Made by a program: the position numbers and the translations under genes. The notes under the pieces are model-generated. The model saw only the letters and a program-made list of their open reading frames with translations, was not told where the DNA came from and did no database searches. Below are positions 41,621-51,927 of a DNA stretch of 64,000 bases, piece by piece. The stretch spans positions 310,001-374,000 of the forward strand of contig JASISA010000022.1 of assembly GCA_031771865.1 (NCBI GenBank). The letters run 5' to 3'. This DNA is from Nothophaeocryptopus gaeumannii. Taxonomy: Eukaryota > Ascomycota > Dothideomycetes > Mycosphaerellales > Mycosphaerellaceae. Each line of letters opens with the position of its first letter. The first letter of the stretch is position 1.

Positions 41621-43579
41621 TCACATCTTAGCACGGTAACCACCCGTGATGGCGTTGACTGGAGCGCCGCCAAGACTGGAGCGGCGGGCCTGTTCGACCT
41701 CCACAACGCTGAGTCTCTTCTCATCGTAGTGGACGGTCTCGACAACCCCTCCGATCGCGCCTCCTTCGAGCGAAGTTGCAATGACAGCTGGTGCCTTGAC
41801 ACGGAGCACATGGAAGCCCTGGCGCGTCCAGCCAAAGGCGACGTAAGCCAGCACGACAACGAAGCCGACCAATGGCACAACGTATGAGATGCGAGTGGTA
41901 GCGGCATCGGCGATGGCACCTGCGCAGTGAAGGTCAGTAAATATGCATGTGAAAGTAACTTTTTGCATCCCCCTTACCTTGAATTGGCGGGAAAACGGCT
42001 CCACCAGAAACGCCCATAACGAGAATACCGGCTCCACGACGAGTGTTCTTGCCGAGGTTGGCTGTTCCAAGAGTGAAGATCGTTGGGTACATAGGAGCCT
42101 CGAAGAAGAAGATGACAATTAGCACAGCGACGGCCGAGGTTCCGTGTCCGGCTGAGACGTATGCGGTCAAGGCGATAGCACAGCAGCTGTAGACGACCAG
42201 TAAGAAGTTGGCCTCGAAGATGGTTGCTAAGCCAGTGGCGATGAAGCGGCCGACATGAAGGTGATCAAGGCGTAAGAAAGCATGTTTGATGCCTGAGCAG
42301 AGGTGAAGCCGGCGTTCTCGGTGGCATAGTTGATGAAGAAGCTAGCAATAGTGACCTGCGCGCCGACGTAGCAGAACTATTGAAGCGATGGATCAGTGAG
42401 GTTTCAAAATGTTAGGCTTGACCATACTCACTTGAGCAATGAACCCAAAGATCATGTTGCACTCTTTATAGAGAGGTTTGTCCTGAATGACGCGGCCGTA
42501 CTGATCGATACCGAGCTCCTCAGAGTCACCTGCGACGATGCTGGCAGAGCGAACGGCGCCCTCTTGAACCTCTGGAAGCTTGGAAAAGAAGAATAAGACA
42601 GCAACGGCGGCGCCCGCGCAGGCAACTGCCAGATACACGTACTGGACGTTGGTCAAGCTATTCTGGTTCGAGCCAGTGAAGAAGGCCTTGGAGGCGATGA
42701 GAGGCCCAATGAAGGAAGCAACGCCATTCCACGATTGACAAAACTAGTCGTGCCCATTAGCATTGATTGAGAATTGGCGGACTGGCGTCTAGTTTTACCT
42801 GAAGGCGAGCAGAAGCGCTGGCAGGGTTTCCAATGACGACGGCATATGAGTTGGCAGCGGTCTCAAGGGTAGCAAGACCGCAGGCAATGACAAGGGTGCA
42901 GGCAAGAAAGCCACCAAAGGAAGCTTTTGCGTTGCTTGGACTCGAGAAGTGTGCGGTGGGCCAAAAGAAGATGGCACCAAGTGAATACAAGGTCAAGCCT
43001 ATGAGGATAGTGACCTTGTAACCCTTGCGTTTCAAGACCTCGGCAGCGACAGGTGAGAAGAAAAAGTAACCTCCTCCGAAGTACCTGTTTCAAAGAAGTC
43101 AGCACTCACGCCTGCTTGAACAAATCTTCACAAAGGTGTAATAACTGACATAACTTGCAGACCGGTACTCTCCAGGCGCGTCACACCAAGGACCTGTTGG
43201 AAGTGCTTAATTTGTGTTAGTAAAGAGAATTGGCTGAGTGGTCTGTAGTGGTAAGCTTGAGGCTTACTTTATTCAAGACGTCGAGCAGCTGTGAAAGTTG
43301 ACATCAGCAAGAGCAGTAGATGTGAAGGTTGATGTTAAGGAGGGTAGCGATTTAAAAATTGACATGAGCGCGGGTAGCGGATGGAAGAGTGAGAATATCA
43401 GCGTGGTGTATGTAAATGTTGATATGAGCAAGAGTAGCGGGAACATTGCTTACACCGTATGAGAAACCCCACAGGAAGAACAAGGAGATGACGAGCGACA
43501 GAGGGTAAATCAATTTTTTACCCGTGAGGAAGCTCCCAGCGACTGCTGGTGAGTCGGTTGGAACGCCGCCGCCAGCCAT
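41621..43579 (-). pseudogene. FucP-like (L-fucose/hexose:H+ symporter) MFS transporter with a one-base frameshift
   Basis: Seven exons are visible: 43454-43579, 43268-43288 (a 21-nt microexon, LLDVLNK), 43150-43205, 42799-43084, 42432-42743, 41978-42376 and 41621-41919. Landmarks of the FHS/FucP family are KKLIYPLSLVISLFFLWGFS, HFQQVLGVTRLESTGLQVMY, YFGGGYFFFSPVA and GMxxAPMYPTIFT-type helix text (EAPMYPTIFTLGTANLG). The exon sum is 1,499 nt, not a multiple of three. In exon 6 the frame breaks near 42255: ALITFM is followed by the correct downstream protein (GRFIATGLATIFEANF) only in the next register, so one base is missing. Everything after it is intact to the TGA. This is a recent null allele or an assembly error. 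A nearly full-length functional relative would be about 499 residues. Confidence 0.85.
43290..43450 (-). repeat. Degenerate 31-bp tandem repeat inside transporter intron 1
   Basis: Intron 1 (43289-43453, 165 nt) is almost filled by five imperfect units of about 31 bp on the + strand. Each contains a version of GTTGAYATGAGCAAGAGTAG; the best pair are the third and fifth units. The other introns of the same gene are 54-80 nt, so the repeat explains the extra length. Confidence 0.65.
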
Positions 43580-44291
43580 TGCGATTTCGGTAGAGCGGTT
43601 GGATCAGGTTCGAGAGAGGACGGTGAGCGTGCTTTTCCTGATATGAGAGCTGAGTCCAGGGGAGAGCGTCGATGCCACAGTCTAGTCTGAACGATGGGAT
43701 GGACAACGCTGGTAATAGATTGAGCAAGCCAAGCAGACAAGAGAGTCTCGAAGAAATGTTAGATGGATGTCGTAATGCACACCTGTACGACATCAGTCTT
43801 ATATCTCTGTTCAGCGACAGATATTGGTATCGCCAGTTTTGCCTGCATCACAAACACTGGAAGTCCAGATTGTACTGACTTGGTTAGCCCATACCTACTG
43901 CAAGGCTGGTGTAGTCCAATCTGCAGACTGCCCGTGCCAGAGCCGGCGACAGCATTAGATTCGGACAACGGCCGTTGCAAGGCTTACACGCTTCTGGGCA
44001 GTATGCGAACCAGACGCACAGAACATGCATAGAACACGCGCGCAATCGGCCCGCAAGGTACTCCAGAGTCTGCGCACGGAGCAGCCCCGCTCGATACCCA
44101 CAGCCACGCGATCGCCCATGGGGCGATCGCGGAGGTCGTGGCGTACACCAAACCGCCGGCCGCGGTGGTACGCCGGCGAAACTGGCCAGATTGGCACTGG
44201 CGCTCGACATGCGGCTGCGACCAACAAAGGCCGGAAGGAACCATCAAAAGACCGTCAAGCAAAAGCAAGTTTTCTGTGGACCTGTAGCAAT
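43580..44291. other. Intergenic upstream of the transporter gene
   Basis: The 712 bp contain the transporter promoter. GC-rich sequence around 44060-44200 is open in several frames on both strands without coding character. No gene is called. Confidence 0.45.
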
Positions 44292-44774
44292 TCATGTTTT
44301 GACCATTGCGCTCGCATCGGCGGCATCAGATGCATCGAGTCGTATGCTGTCGCCCTTCGCATTGGCCTTACGGCTGCTACGCAGCTGTGCGACGACATGG
44401 TCTTCAGGTCGGATGACAGTGATGCTGACCAGTTCATCGATTTTCGAGGTCGTTGACACCTGCAGGTGGCTGGCGTGCCTGTTAGTTAGCCGAAGGCCTG
44501 CAGTTGCCGCTGGCGTGCGCAGGACCTGCAGGAGAGCTTCTGCTAGGTCTCTAGCGCTTCTATCAATTTGCTGCATTCGGGCCTTCTCGAGTTTCCCTCA
44601 CGCACCATGGCCAGCCTTCCAGAGAGCTCTCTCGGTGTGCGTCTGGTTGATCACAAGTGCGCGAGTGATCTCAAAGTGAGCCCTGTCATAACCACAGCGT
44701 GCAACATGCATCTCCATGCTGTCGTCTTCCCTTTCTTGCATATGCGGCATCCTTTTGATCTCTTCAAGGATCAT
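44292..44774 (-). pseudogene. Orphan 161-codon frame interrupted by a single TGA
   Basis: From ATG 44774 a coding-like frame (MILEEIKRMPHMQEREDDSM, then EITRALVINQTHTERALWK) runs 58 codons to TGA 44598-44600. It continues in the same register for 102 more codons (KLEKARMQQIDRSARDLAEA, LRLTNRHASHLQV, DELVSITVIRPEDHVVAQL) to TGA 44292-44294. The composition on both sides is alike (charged, helical). The stop could come from CGA by one transition. No intron with standard signals removes it. I recognise no family; it may be a recently inactivated lineage-specific gene, two unrelated frames, or a sequencing error. Confidence 0.4.
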
Positions 44775-45082
44775 AAACTTCTACACCAATTTGAGTGGAA
44801 GATCATGCTTCGTCCCACGTTGTCAGGAGTTGAGGACTAGTTGAAAGCGGGTCAGTCAAAGTGCAAGTCTGGTGCTTCACGAGGCGCTCAACGGCATGGA
44901 ACGGCCGCAATGTCGCGTTCCCTGCATGGTCTCCGTTGATGGAACGTGATCTGAATGTGGGAAACGAATTCCACAAGGGGGCATGCGTCTCAGCGCATCT
45001 CCAGGTCGTCTTGTGGACCCAGCATCTGCCCGTCAGGATGGTGCTCAGCATCGTGAATACCAACGTGCCCCGTCTGCAATGT
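44775..45082. other. Intergenic
   Basis: The 308 bp between two minus-strand genes hold nothing recognisable. Confidence 0.5.
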
Positions 45083-46750
45083 TCATCGTGCTTTTCCTTT
45101 GACAAAGATGACCGCACCAGTTGACTCGATCTTCCATCCATCGTCCCTCAGGGCTTTGCTCACAGCTGGGCCAAGCTTGCCTTTACCTCTTTGACTGTGA
45201 CGACCGAGGCCGACGACGACATGATAGCCAGCATGCCGTTCTGCAGCGCCTATTCGGCCGTTGGTACGATTCTCACCAAGACTTTCCCACCACCGTTGGA
45301 CACTCTCCTGCGCAATCCTAACAGCGTTCAGGACATCGACACCGTGGAGGTCCAGCTGGGTCGGGGTGGACTGAGAAGCTGCGAGCTGATCAGCAGCGGC
45401 AGCCGAAGCCGCGGACGAGCGCTCGTATAACTCCCGGCCGACTTGGCTGTAATAAGCTGCCGCGCCTCCCATGAGCGGATTTGACTTTGCTTTGCGGTGC
45501 GCTGCGTACGCCTGAGCCAGTGCAGAGTTCCTAGCCGCTGCATAGGCCGACGCACGTTCAGCAGCGCCTGAAGCCTCTGAAGATTGTGAAGTCATTGCAG
45601 ACGAGCGCTTTGTCCCGTTCAAAGATGGCGACAGGGATTCTGTCTCTTCGCCTGTGGGCCGAACGTAGTTCGGAATGATTTGTATGCCACCTGCAACGCT
45701 TGGTTTTGACATCAGCACATTAGCCAACTCGCGCGCTGCAGCAGTGGATGGATAAGTTAGATGCACCACAGCAACGAGGTACTCGTGCGCAACCGTGGGG
45801 AATTCGGACCTGAGATCATGCGCATTGACTGCCTTTATCGGGTCTTCAGAGATCGCCATGGCTCCATCTGCCAGATGACTCTTAAGAAGGGCGCCTATAG
45901 TCTTGGGCAGTGAAGATTCATTGGCATGGTGCAACGAGGTAATAACGGCAGGATCGATGCCGGTACGACTTGCAATGAAGTCGACGTCTCTGTTGTGGCT
46001 CTGCCATACATTCGTGGCCGGTACGACTGCATGAGTGGGAGAGACTGGCAAGGAGCTGGATCTTTGTTCGTCCACGGACACCATGTTCTTCTTCCCCCGT
46101 TTGCCTTTGCGCCCACGTCTGATCGCATTATCCTCCGAAAAAGCATCGATGCTTTTCAGAGGCAGTCTGGCTCCTTCTTCGTTGTTCTCAGCTTCACTGA
46201 GATAGACATGGCTAAGCAACTCTTCCAAGGCCGCGTGCAATTTCCCGCGGCATTTGCGAAGGGTGCATTGTACGGTGTAGCGACTGACATGTTTCTCGAG
46301 GACTTGCAGTAAAAGGTGGATTTTGCTCTCTTCGTCCAGGCTCTCGAGCTCCTCGGCGATGTCGCTGTTGGCCGGAGTGGATGTCTTGTCTTCTGGTCGG
46401 AGGTCGAAGTCAATGGAGCTCACTCCATTCGACAGACTTGTCGTATCGGTGTCGCGGGACCGGGGCAGGGAGGCAGTGGTTTCGTCGGGACAAGACTCCG
46501 GTCGTGTGTCTACATCGAAGGCTTCTTCTCGTGCGCCTGTTCCAGAGGCGTCGAAGCCCAGCTGCTCTTCTAACACAGCAGACTCCTTCAACTGATCCAG
46601 CGTCTGCCTTGCTACCAGAACATCGCTCTCTACACTCAAATCATAGTCGTACAGGATGGCTGACAAGAGTGCCGGGTCGAGGGGTGGACAGTAGTCGGCC
46701 TCTAGCCTGGGGAGGACACCATCCATGCTCGATGTTGCAGTGGGATGCAT
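45083..46750 (-). CDS. Smr-domain protein with CUE-like N-terminus (Cue2-like)
   Basis: A single exon of 555 residues. The N-terminal half has UBA/CUE-like helices (LDEESKIHLLLQVLEKHVSRY, TLRKCRGKLHAALEELLSHV), then DIDPAVI-type (RTGIDPAVITSLHHANESSL). A DUF1771-like helix follows (ASAYAAARNSALAQAYAAHRKAKS to AAAYYSQVGRELYER). The C-terminal Smr domain shows LDLHGVDVLNAV and VVGLGRHSQRGKGKLGPAV. In yeast, Cue2 with this architecture is the endonuclease that cuts mRNA at collided ribosomes in no-go decay. The Smr LDxH motif is intact; the usual TGxG reads VGLG. The start could also be the second Met (MDGVLPRLEAD). Confidence 0.85.
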   Translation of the reverse strand: MHPTATSSMDGVLPRLEADYCPPLDPALLSAILYDYDLSVESDVLVARQTLDQLKESAVLEEQLGFDASGTGAREEAFDVDTRPESCPDETTASLPRSRDTDTTSLSNGVSSIDFDLRPEDKTSTPANSDIAEELESLDEESKIHLLLQVLEKHVSRYTVQCTLRKCRGKLHAALEELLSHVYLSEAENNEEGARLPLKSIDAFSEDNAIRRGRKGKRGKKNMVSVDEQRSSSLPVSPTHAVVPATNVWQSHNRDVDFIASRTGIDPAVITSLHHANESSLPKTIGALLKSHLADGAMAISEDPIKAVNAHDLRSEFPTVAHEYLVAVVHLTYPSTAAARELANVLMSKPSVAGGIQIIPNYVRPTGEETESLSPSLNGTKRSSAMTSQSSEASGAAERASAYAAARNSALAQAYAAHRKAKSNPLMGGAAAYYSQVGRELYERSSAASAAAADQLAASQSTPTQLDLHGVDVLNAVRIAQESVQRWWESLGENRTNGRIGAAERHAGYHVVVGLGRHSQRGKGKLGPAVSKALRDDGWKIESTGAVIFVKGKAR

Positions 46751-47364
46751 AGTACATGTAGCAAGCCTGGTCTGCGCGACGACCGTCGCCTCACGCTGGG
46801 AGCGTGCTGCGCATCATCCAGCGATGAATTTGCACGACGGTTGCATACATGAAAATACGATCTGTGCCGAGTGCGTCCAGTCCTCACGAGATGCATATGT
46901 AGCGGCGTGTGGACGCGAGACCACGAGGACGAGCAGCGCTAGAGAAGTTATCAATGATGGGCTCATGCCTTAGTCTCGCCCTTTGTTCCGAAGCCATTCG
47001 AGGACAGCAGTGGCCGGTGGTGGAGGAGAGGCTGAGGCGATGGTGCGGTCCGATGGTGGCGCGGGGCTGTCCTTGACGAGCCACATGGCCCTAGCCACAT
47101 GACGTCCATAATGTTTTCTACAGGTACATACGGCACCGGTCCCACAGGAACAGCACGGAGGACACTGTATCCGTCATGATGCGACCTCATAAGTCTTCCT
47201 CTCCTTACACCCTCGCGGCTTGACCATTTGCTTCATGATCTCGTGAGTGGTCCACGAAACGGCGATACACGGCGGACGATACACGACTACGTTATCAACA
47301 CCTACAACCAACATACGCACCAACGAATCGACTACGCATTCCCGCCTCCCCGCCGTGCCATCAA
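46751..47364. other. Divergent promoter region, Cue2-like and FIT genes
   Basis: The 614 bp between two opposite starts contain no supported gene. Confidence 0.5.
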
Positions 47365-48372
47365 ATGGCAACGCGGCGGACGAAAGTGGCCGTCGGCGTG
47401 CCCATCACACCAGACAGCAATTCCCAGGTCGAGCGGACTGCGGCCACGCTGGACTCACCGACCGGGTCGCCTTTCCTACCCACTGCCCTTGAGGCGCTCC
47501 TCCTCGCTTCATACCCATTGACGTTACTGCTGGGCAGCCTCTTCAGCACGCTCCATCCCGCGAGTCGCAGCGCGACCTACCTCCCCAACAAACAATCATA
47601 CGACCCCAACACGGCGCCCAGCTATTTCGCGAAGAAGAGCAATATTTTCAACGTGTATTTCGTCAAAGTCGGTTGGTTCTGGACGACGCTCGCCTTCTTC
47701 GCTCTGATCTTCACACACTCCTCCCTGGGCCCATCTCTGCGACCGCAACTCACCAAGCGACGCATCCAAGCCACCTTGCGATACACCTGCATTACCGTGA
47801 TATGGATATTTGTCACGCAGTGGTTCTTCGGGCCCGCTATCATCGATCGCAGCTTCCGCTGGACCGGCGGCAAGTGCGAGCAGATACTCGAAGGGGATCT
47901 GGCAGAGAAGGCGCACAAGGGCGAGGTCGGCGAAGTCTTCTCGCACGCTGCTTGCAAGGCCATCGGCGGGCAGTGGATGGGCGGACATGATATAAGTGGC
48001 CATGTGTTCCTGCTCATCTTGGGCAGCGCCATGCTGTGGCTGGAGCTGCTGCCCGCGGTCCTGCGGATGGAAGGACTGCGGGAGAACAGACGGATCATCA
48101 GCACAGATGGGCGTGTGCGGAATGCATCACACGAGGTGGAGGCGCACGCTGCGACAAGCGACTCGCCAGCAGAAATGACGGTGGGCATCAAGGCGGCTCT
48201 CGCAGTGGCTGGGCTGAGCTGGTGGATGTTGTTGATGACTGCAGCCTACTTTCACACGTGGTTCGAAAAGGTCACGGGGCTGCTGGTTGCATTCGCTGCC
48301 ATCTATGCCGTGTACTTTCTGCCGCGCGCAATACCGGCTCTGCGCCAAGCCTTGGGAATGCCGGATGTATGA
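47365..48372 (+). CDS. FIT-family acyl-CoA diphosphatase (Scs3/Yft2, lipid droplet/ER)
   Basis: An intronless 335-residue protein. The first ATG in the frame lies in the context TCAAATGGC. Six hydrophobic segments are visible (for example ALEALLLASYPLTLLLGSL, VGWFWTTLAFFALIFTH, YTCITVIWIFVTQWFFGPAI). The FIT signature is GGHDISGHVFLLILGSAML, with the first catalytic His in GHDISGH and the second expected in AAYFHTWFEKVTGLL. A variable loop carries CEQI...CKAIGGQW. FIT proteins cleave acyl-CoA in the ER lumen, support lipid-droplet budding and phospholipid balance; yeast Scs3 mutants are inositol auxotrophs. The call is firm at family level. Confidence 0.93.
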   Translation: MATRRTKVAVGVPITPDSNSQVERTAATLDSPTGSPFLPTALEALLLASYPLTLLLGSLFSTLHPASRSATYLPNKQSYDPNTAPSYFAKKSNIFNVYFVKVGWFWTTLAFFALIFTHSSLGPSLRPQLTKRRIQATLRYTCITVIWIFVTQWFFGPAIIDRSFRWTGGKCEQILEGDLAEKAHKGEVGEVFSHAACKAIGGQWMGGHDISGHVFLLILGSAMLWLELLPAVLRMEGLRENRRIISTDGRVRNASHEVEAHAATSDSPAEMTVGIKAALAVAGLSWWMLLMTAAYFHTWFEKVTGLLVAFAAIYAVYFLPRAIPALRQALGMPDV

Positions 48373-48949
48373 AAGCACACGAGTACCGTACGGTGGGTGC
48401 TTTGATTCTGATAACGAGAGTGTGGAGGATGTGTGGAAGAAGCGATTTCTCGAAACAGCAAGGTGGCCGTCTAAGCCGTCCTGCCGTCTGCCGCTGGACC
48501 CTGATCGCAAATATAGAACTGTGACAGGTCCTTTCAAGCCGATTTCGACTCCGATGTCGATGTCGATTTCGATTCCACCTGCATCTCCCTCTGTGATGCT
48601 CTGTGTTGCTACAATCACTTCAACACTGCAGCAGACGTGCCCGTTCGGCATGCACGCATAAAGGTATGCTCGCATCTGCGCGATTCTACTGGGACGGGCA
48701 GCTGGAACATGAAGGAGCACAGCCCGAACAGCCCGGTAAGTTGACGCGTATACAATGAATTGTTCGCCACTTTGATCGGCTACAAGCACCCGAAACTGCA
48801 AGGCCAGGTCTTTCGTAACCAGCTGGACGAGGATTGCGCCGATTTGGACACTGTTTGGCAGAGTGGCGCAGGCAGTGGTGCCACAGAAACAGTGCGCAAC
48901 TAGCGGGTCAGACAGGACCGATGAGGATTTGTGGAAGAGAAGCAACACA
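48373..48949. other. Region between FIT gene and kinase relic
   Basis: The 577 bp hold no intact gene. The last part may be further decayed kinase sequence. Confidence 0.4.
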
Positions 48950-50250
48950 ATTGGAGGTTCGTTCCTATATTTGCGGAGGACGGGTCGGTGACAGGATGCT
49001 TCGTGTCGGTAGACGACGAGAGTAGACTGCCTCCGCGCAGAGAGAGAGAAGCAGGTCGGCGGTGAAAGAGTATGGCAACACTGTCAGAGGCATGATTGAT
49101 CAAACCACATACTCCACGGCCATCAATATCTTGCGACTGGACAGGCATCTTTCGGGCAAGACACGCAACTGCGAAGAGCTCTGGCAGGCGACAAAGCAGT
49201 CACAAATGCATGAGGCCCGATACGAGAAGTTTGCAGACTACGCGCCAGTGGGAATTGCAGTCCTCGATAAAGAGTATTGCGTTGCTCGGGCCAACAAGGT
49301 AAAGAAGGGCATAGTAAGAGCTTCGCCTGCCGCATGCACTGATACTGACATCCTTTGATCCAGGCGTACTACGATGTCACGGCCGCACCTCTGGATTCAA
49401 AGTCCTTCTTGAGCTTCGTCCACCCTGATGACGCCATGACGGTTCAAGGGTACTTCGACTCCGGAGCATTCAGAGACGACTCATTTGCCTTTTAGTATGT
49501 GGGAGTCAAAATCAGGCGACCCGCGAGACGAGACTTCTACTGACATAACACCCTTGCTAAATAGGTGTAGATTGTAGAAATGAGGCTCTCGTCCCGCAGC
49601 AGGCCCTGCAGAAACTCCTCGTCCCTTAGAAGCGTCCCCGACATGGGATTTGGTTTCGGCTTATCGAGAGAGCGACCTTGAGCAACATATCATGTGTTGG
49701 ATCATCGACATCAGAGCCCACAAGAATGCCGAAGAGTTCCTGAGGAAAAGAATGGACGAAGTTGTGGAGATGAGAGAACAGAAAGAGAAGTTCATCGACA
49801 CGATCCCACACGGAGTGCGAAACCCATTATGCATGGGGAAGGGGCTCTCGAGATATTCTAACAATGACGGACGCTAGTTCCGAACCACAACCGTCATCTC
49901 TGATGGAGAATGACCAATTCACGATACGAAGGAAGCCCGTCCCGACCACGCCTGTCACACCGCAGTTCGACATCGTTCTCATGGACGTCGAGATGCCCGT
50001 CTGCGACGGCAACACAGCTACGCGACGGATCCGGGCATTTGAACAGGCGAACGCGGAGGCTACGCAGAAGAATAGGGTCCATATCCCAATTGTGGCCGTT
50101 ACCGCCAATGTCAGAAGCGAACATGGCACTGCTGCTTTAGAAGCGGGCATGGATGGTATCACGACCAAACCGTATAAGATCAGTGAGCTGGTGGCGGAGA
50201 TGGAGAAACTCTGTCCTCCGACTCAGGGAGATGTTGACGGAGCGCTGTGA
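48950..50250 (+). pseudogene. Hybrid histidine kinase relic lacking the ATPase domain
   Basis: Recognisable pieces in order: a sensor-like stretch (WRFVPIFAEDGSVTGCFVS, 48952 onward); a frameshift near 49045; coiled helix VKEYGNTVRGMIDQTTYS; and a PAS domain (FADYAPVGIAVLDKEYCVARANK) with a correct intron (49299-49363). PAS continues to VHPDDAMTVQGYF, then a broken segment with stops (49494-49650). Next come AYRESDLEQHIMCWIIDI and a dimerisation helix ending FIDTIPHGVRNPLC, a damaged H-box. After about 49860 the sequence jumps to a receiver domain: DIVLMDVEMPVCDGNTATRR with the phosphoacceptor Asp, IPIVAVTANVRS and the conserved Lys in TTKPYK. The entire HATPase domain is missing. Frameshifts plus deletion make this a non-functional kinase; the receiver frame alone (49864-50250) is still intact. 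Confidence 0.88.
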
Positions 50251-50676
50251 TTTTAGCAGCGTATGTGGATGGATGTTGACTTGAGAGGTCGTTCTGACGG
50301 GATCATGCGCTGTGGCGTCGAGATGGTGTCATTTCCTCCGCTATGGTGCCCGTTTATTGATTTCAAAGAAGCAGATGCATTGTGCGAACAATTACTCGAC
50401 AGTGTCTGAGATCTGTCTGTCATAGGAGTGCGGAAGCATTGTAGGCAGTAAAACCACGCGGTCCCAGAATTCTAAGGCATCAAAGCAACGTGTACGCAGT
50501 AGCGAGACATGCTCGATGGCATCGAACCTCATCGCAAATACTTCGTATTCTGACCTAATCCACTGCGACTCGATCAATCTTTTTGACAAAAGTAGAACAT
50601 CATCGCTCATCCCGGATCGCCAGACGCCTCGCTAATACCATTATGAAGCAAACCCAGTTCGCGAGAGACGACGCAA
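50251..50676. other. Intergenic between convergent 3' ends
   Basis: The 426 bp contain no supported gene. Confidence 0.5.
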
Positions 50677-51564
50677 TCAATACCGTCCGTATCCTCCGCG
50701 GCCGCCTCCGCCTCCCCTGCCTCCTCGTCGACCGCCGAAAGCCCCGCCGCCTCCGAACCGGTCTCTGTCGCCCCCATATCGCCCGCCGCCATAGCCATCA
50801 TCGTAGGCTGGGCCGCGGTCCTCAAATTGCTCTTGTCTCTGAGGAGCGGATCGGCCCTTCAACTCCTTGTTGAGCCGATCGTGCTCTTTCCTCATCTGAG
50901 CGTATCCCAGGTGCATTTTTCCGAAGAAGTGGTCTGCCAATCGCCGGTCATTGTCCAGGCGCGAGAGGTAGGCGCCACAGACATCGCAAACTTGCAGCTT
51001 CTGGTGGCCAGACGGGCCGGAAGTGTCGGAGAGCGACTTCAGCTCACGTTCGCGATCCTCCTTTTGCACCTTTTTGAGCTTGAGGTTGTGGAATTCCTGC
51101 ACGGCGAGGTTGACAGCGCCTTGCTCGGAGAGAATCTCGACCTCGATCATGCCAGCCTCGATGGTGCGGGTGAGATCGCCAATGGCCTTCAAGAGCGCGT
51201 TGGTCTGGCGGATTTCGTCGGGCGTCTTCTCGAGACGTCTCTGGGCGGTATCGATTCTGCGGTCGCACTCGTTGACGTACTTGGCGATGTCGCGCTGGTA
51301 GTCGAATTCAAAGCCCCACTCGCGCTTCTTGTCGTCCGATGCTTGCTGGTATTCGTCTCTCAAGTTGGGCTGGTGAGCCTTTTCGCACTGGCCGAAATCT
51401 TGTTTGGTGTTGGTGAACAAGTCATGGGGACAGCTTCCGCAGAGGTATGAGCGACACACCTTGGGGTCTGTGATGGTGAGGGCGGCCTGCTTCTGCGCGC
51501 CAGGGCCCGCCATCATCGACTCGCCCATCAGCTGCTCCAGCAGCCTGCGCTGTTCCGCCGCCAT
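50677..51564 (-). CDS. LUC7: U1 snRNP-associated protein LUC7
   Basis: A single exon of 295 residues from ATG 51564 (MAAEQRRLLEQLMGESMM). It shows the first zinc finger CRSYLCGSCPHDLFTNTKQD with CEKAH, a long central coiled helix (DIAKYVNECDRRIDTAQRRL onward), the second zinc finger VCDVCGAYLSRLDNDRRLAD with HFFGKMHLGY, and a C-terminal Gly/Arg-rich tail. LUC7 is a U1 snRNP component affecting 5' splice-site choice. The RGG tail, longer than in yeast, replaces the RS domain of animal homologues. It is divergent to GPI16 with 363 bp between the starts. Confidence 0.95.
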   Translation of the reverse strand: MAAEQRRLLEQLMGESMMAGPGAQKQAALTITDPKVCRSYLCGSCPHDLFTNTKQDFGQCEKAHQPNLRDEYQQASDDKKREWGFEFDYQRDIAKYVNECDRRIDTAQRRLEKTPDEIRQTNALLKAIGDLTRTIEAGMIEVEILSEQGAVNLAVQEFHNLKLKKVQKEDRERELKSLSDTSGPSGHQKLQVCDVCGAYLSRLDNDRRLADHFFGKMHLGYAQMRKEHDRLNKELKGRSAPQRQEQFEDRGPAYDDGYGGGRYGGDRDRFGGGGAFGGRRGGRGGGGGRGGYGRY

Positions 51565-51927
51565 GCAGATGGACTTCAATAGTAGCAGTGGTGGTGGGGG
51601 GGGGTGCGGCAACGGTGGTGGTGTGGTGATAATCGTGGTTGAGAGCGAGTGAGAGAGTGAGAGAGTGAGAGTGAGGGAGTGGGTGAATAAGTGAGTGAGT
51701 GAGTGGAGGTCGAGAATGTAAAGAGTGAGTATGAGGAACCTGAGCCGAACGGAGCTTCCGCAGCCGAGCCAATCATGTATGTAAACCTTATAGACGTGGA
51801 TTTATACACATGCATTGGCAGTGAACTGGACAGTCCACTACATACCCAGTGTTAATGCATAGAGGCCACTCTTCTCCTCTACTGACAGCTCAGAGACCAC
51901 CGGGCGCGGTGCGGTACGGTACATGTA
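51565..51927. promoter_or_regulatory. Shared divergent promoter, LUC7 and GPI16, with GAGT/G-rich tract
   Basis: The 363 bp between opposite starts include a nine-G run (51597-51605) in a GGT-rich stretch and a (GAGA/GAGT)n purine-rich tract (about 51634-51714). Such strand-asymmetric tracts are common in promoters; no factor is assigned. Confidence 0.55.

Noticed and set aside
43975..44679. Open frame of 234 codons on the + strand upstream of the transporter
   Set aside because: Arg/Ser/Ala-rich translation without domain; GC-rich DNA open in both directions, overlapping a better minus-strand candidate.
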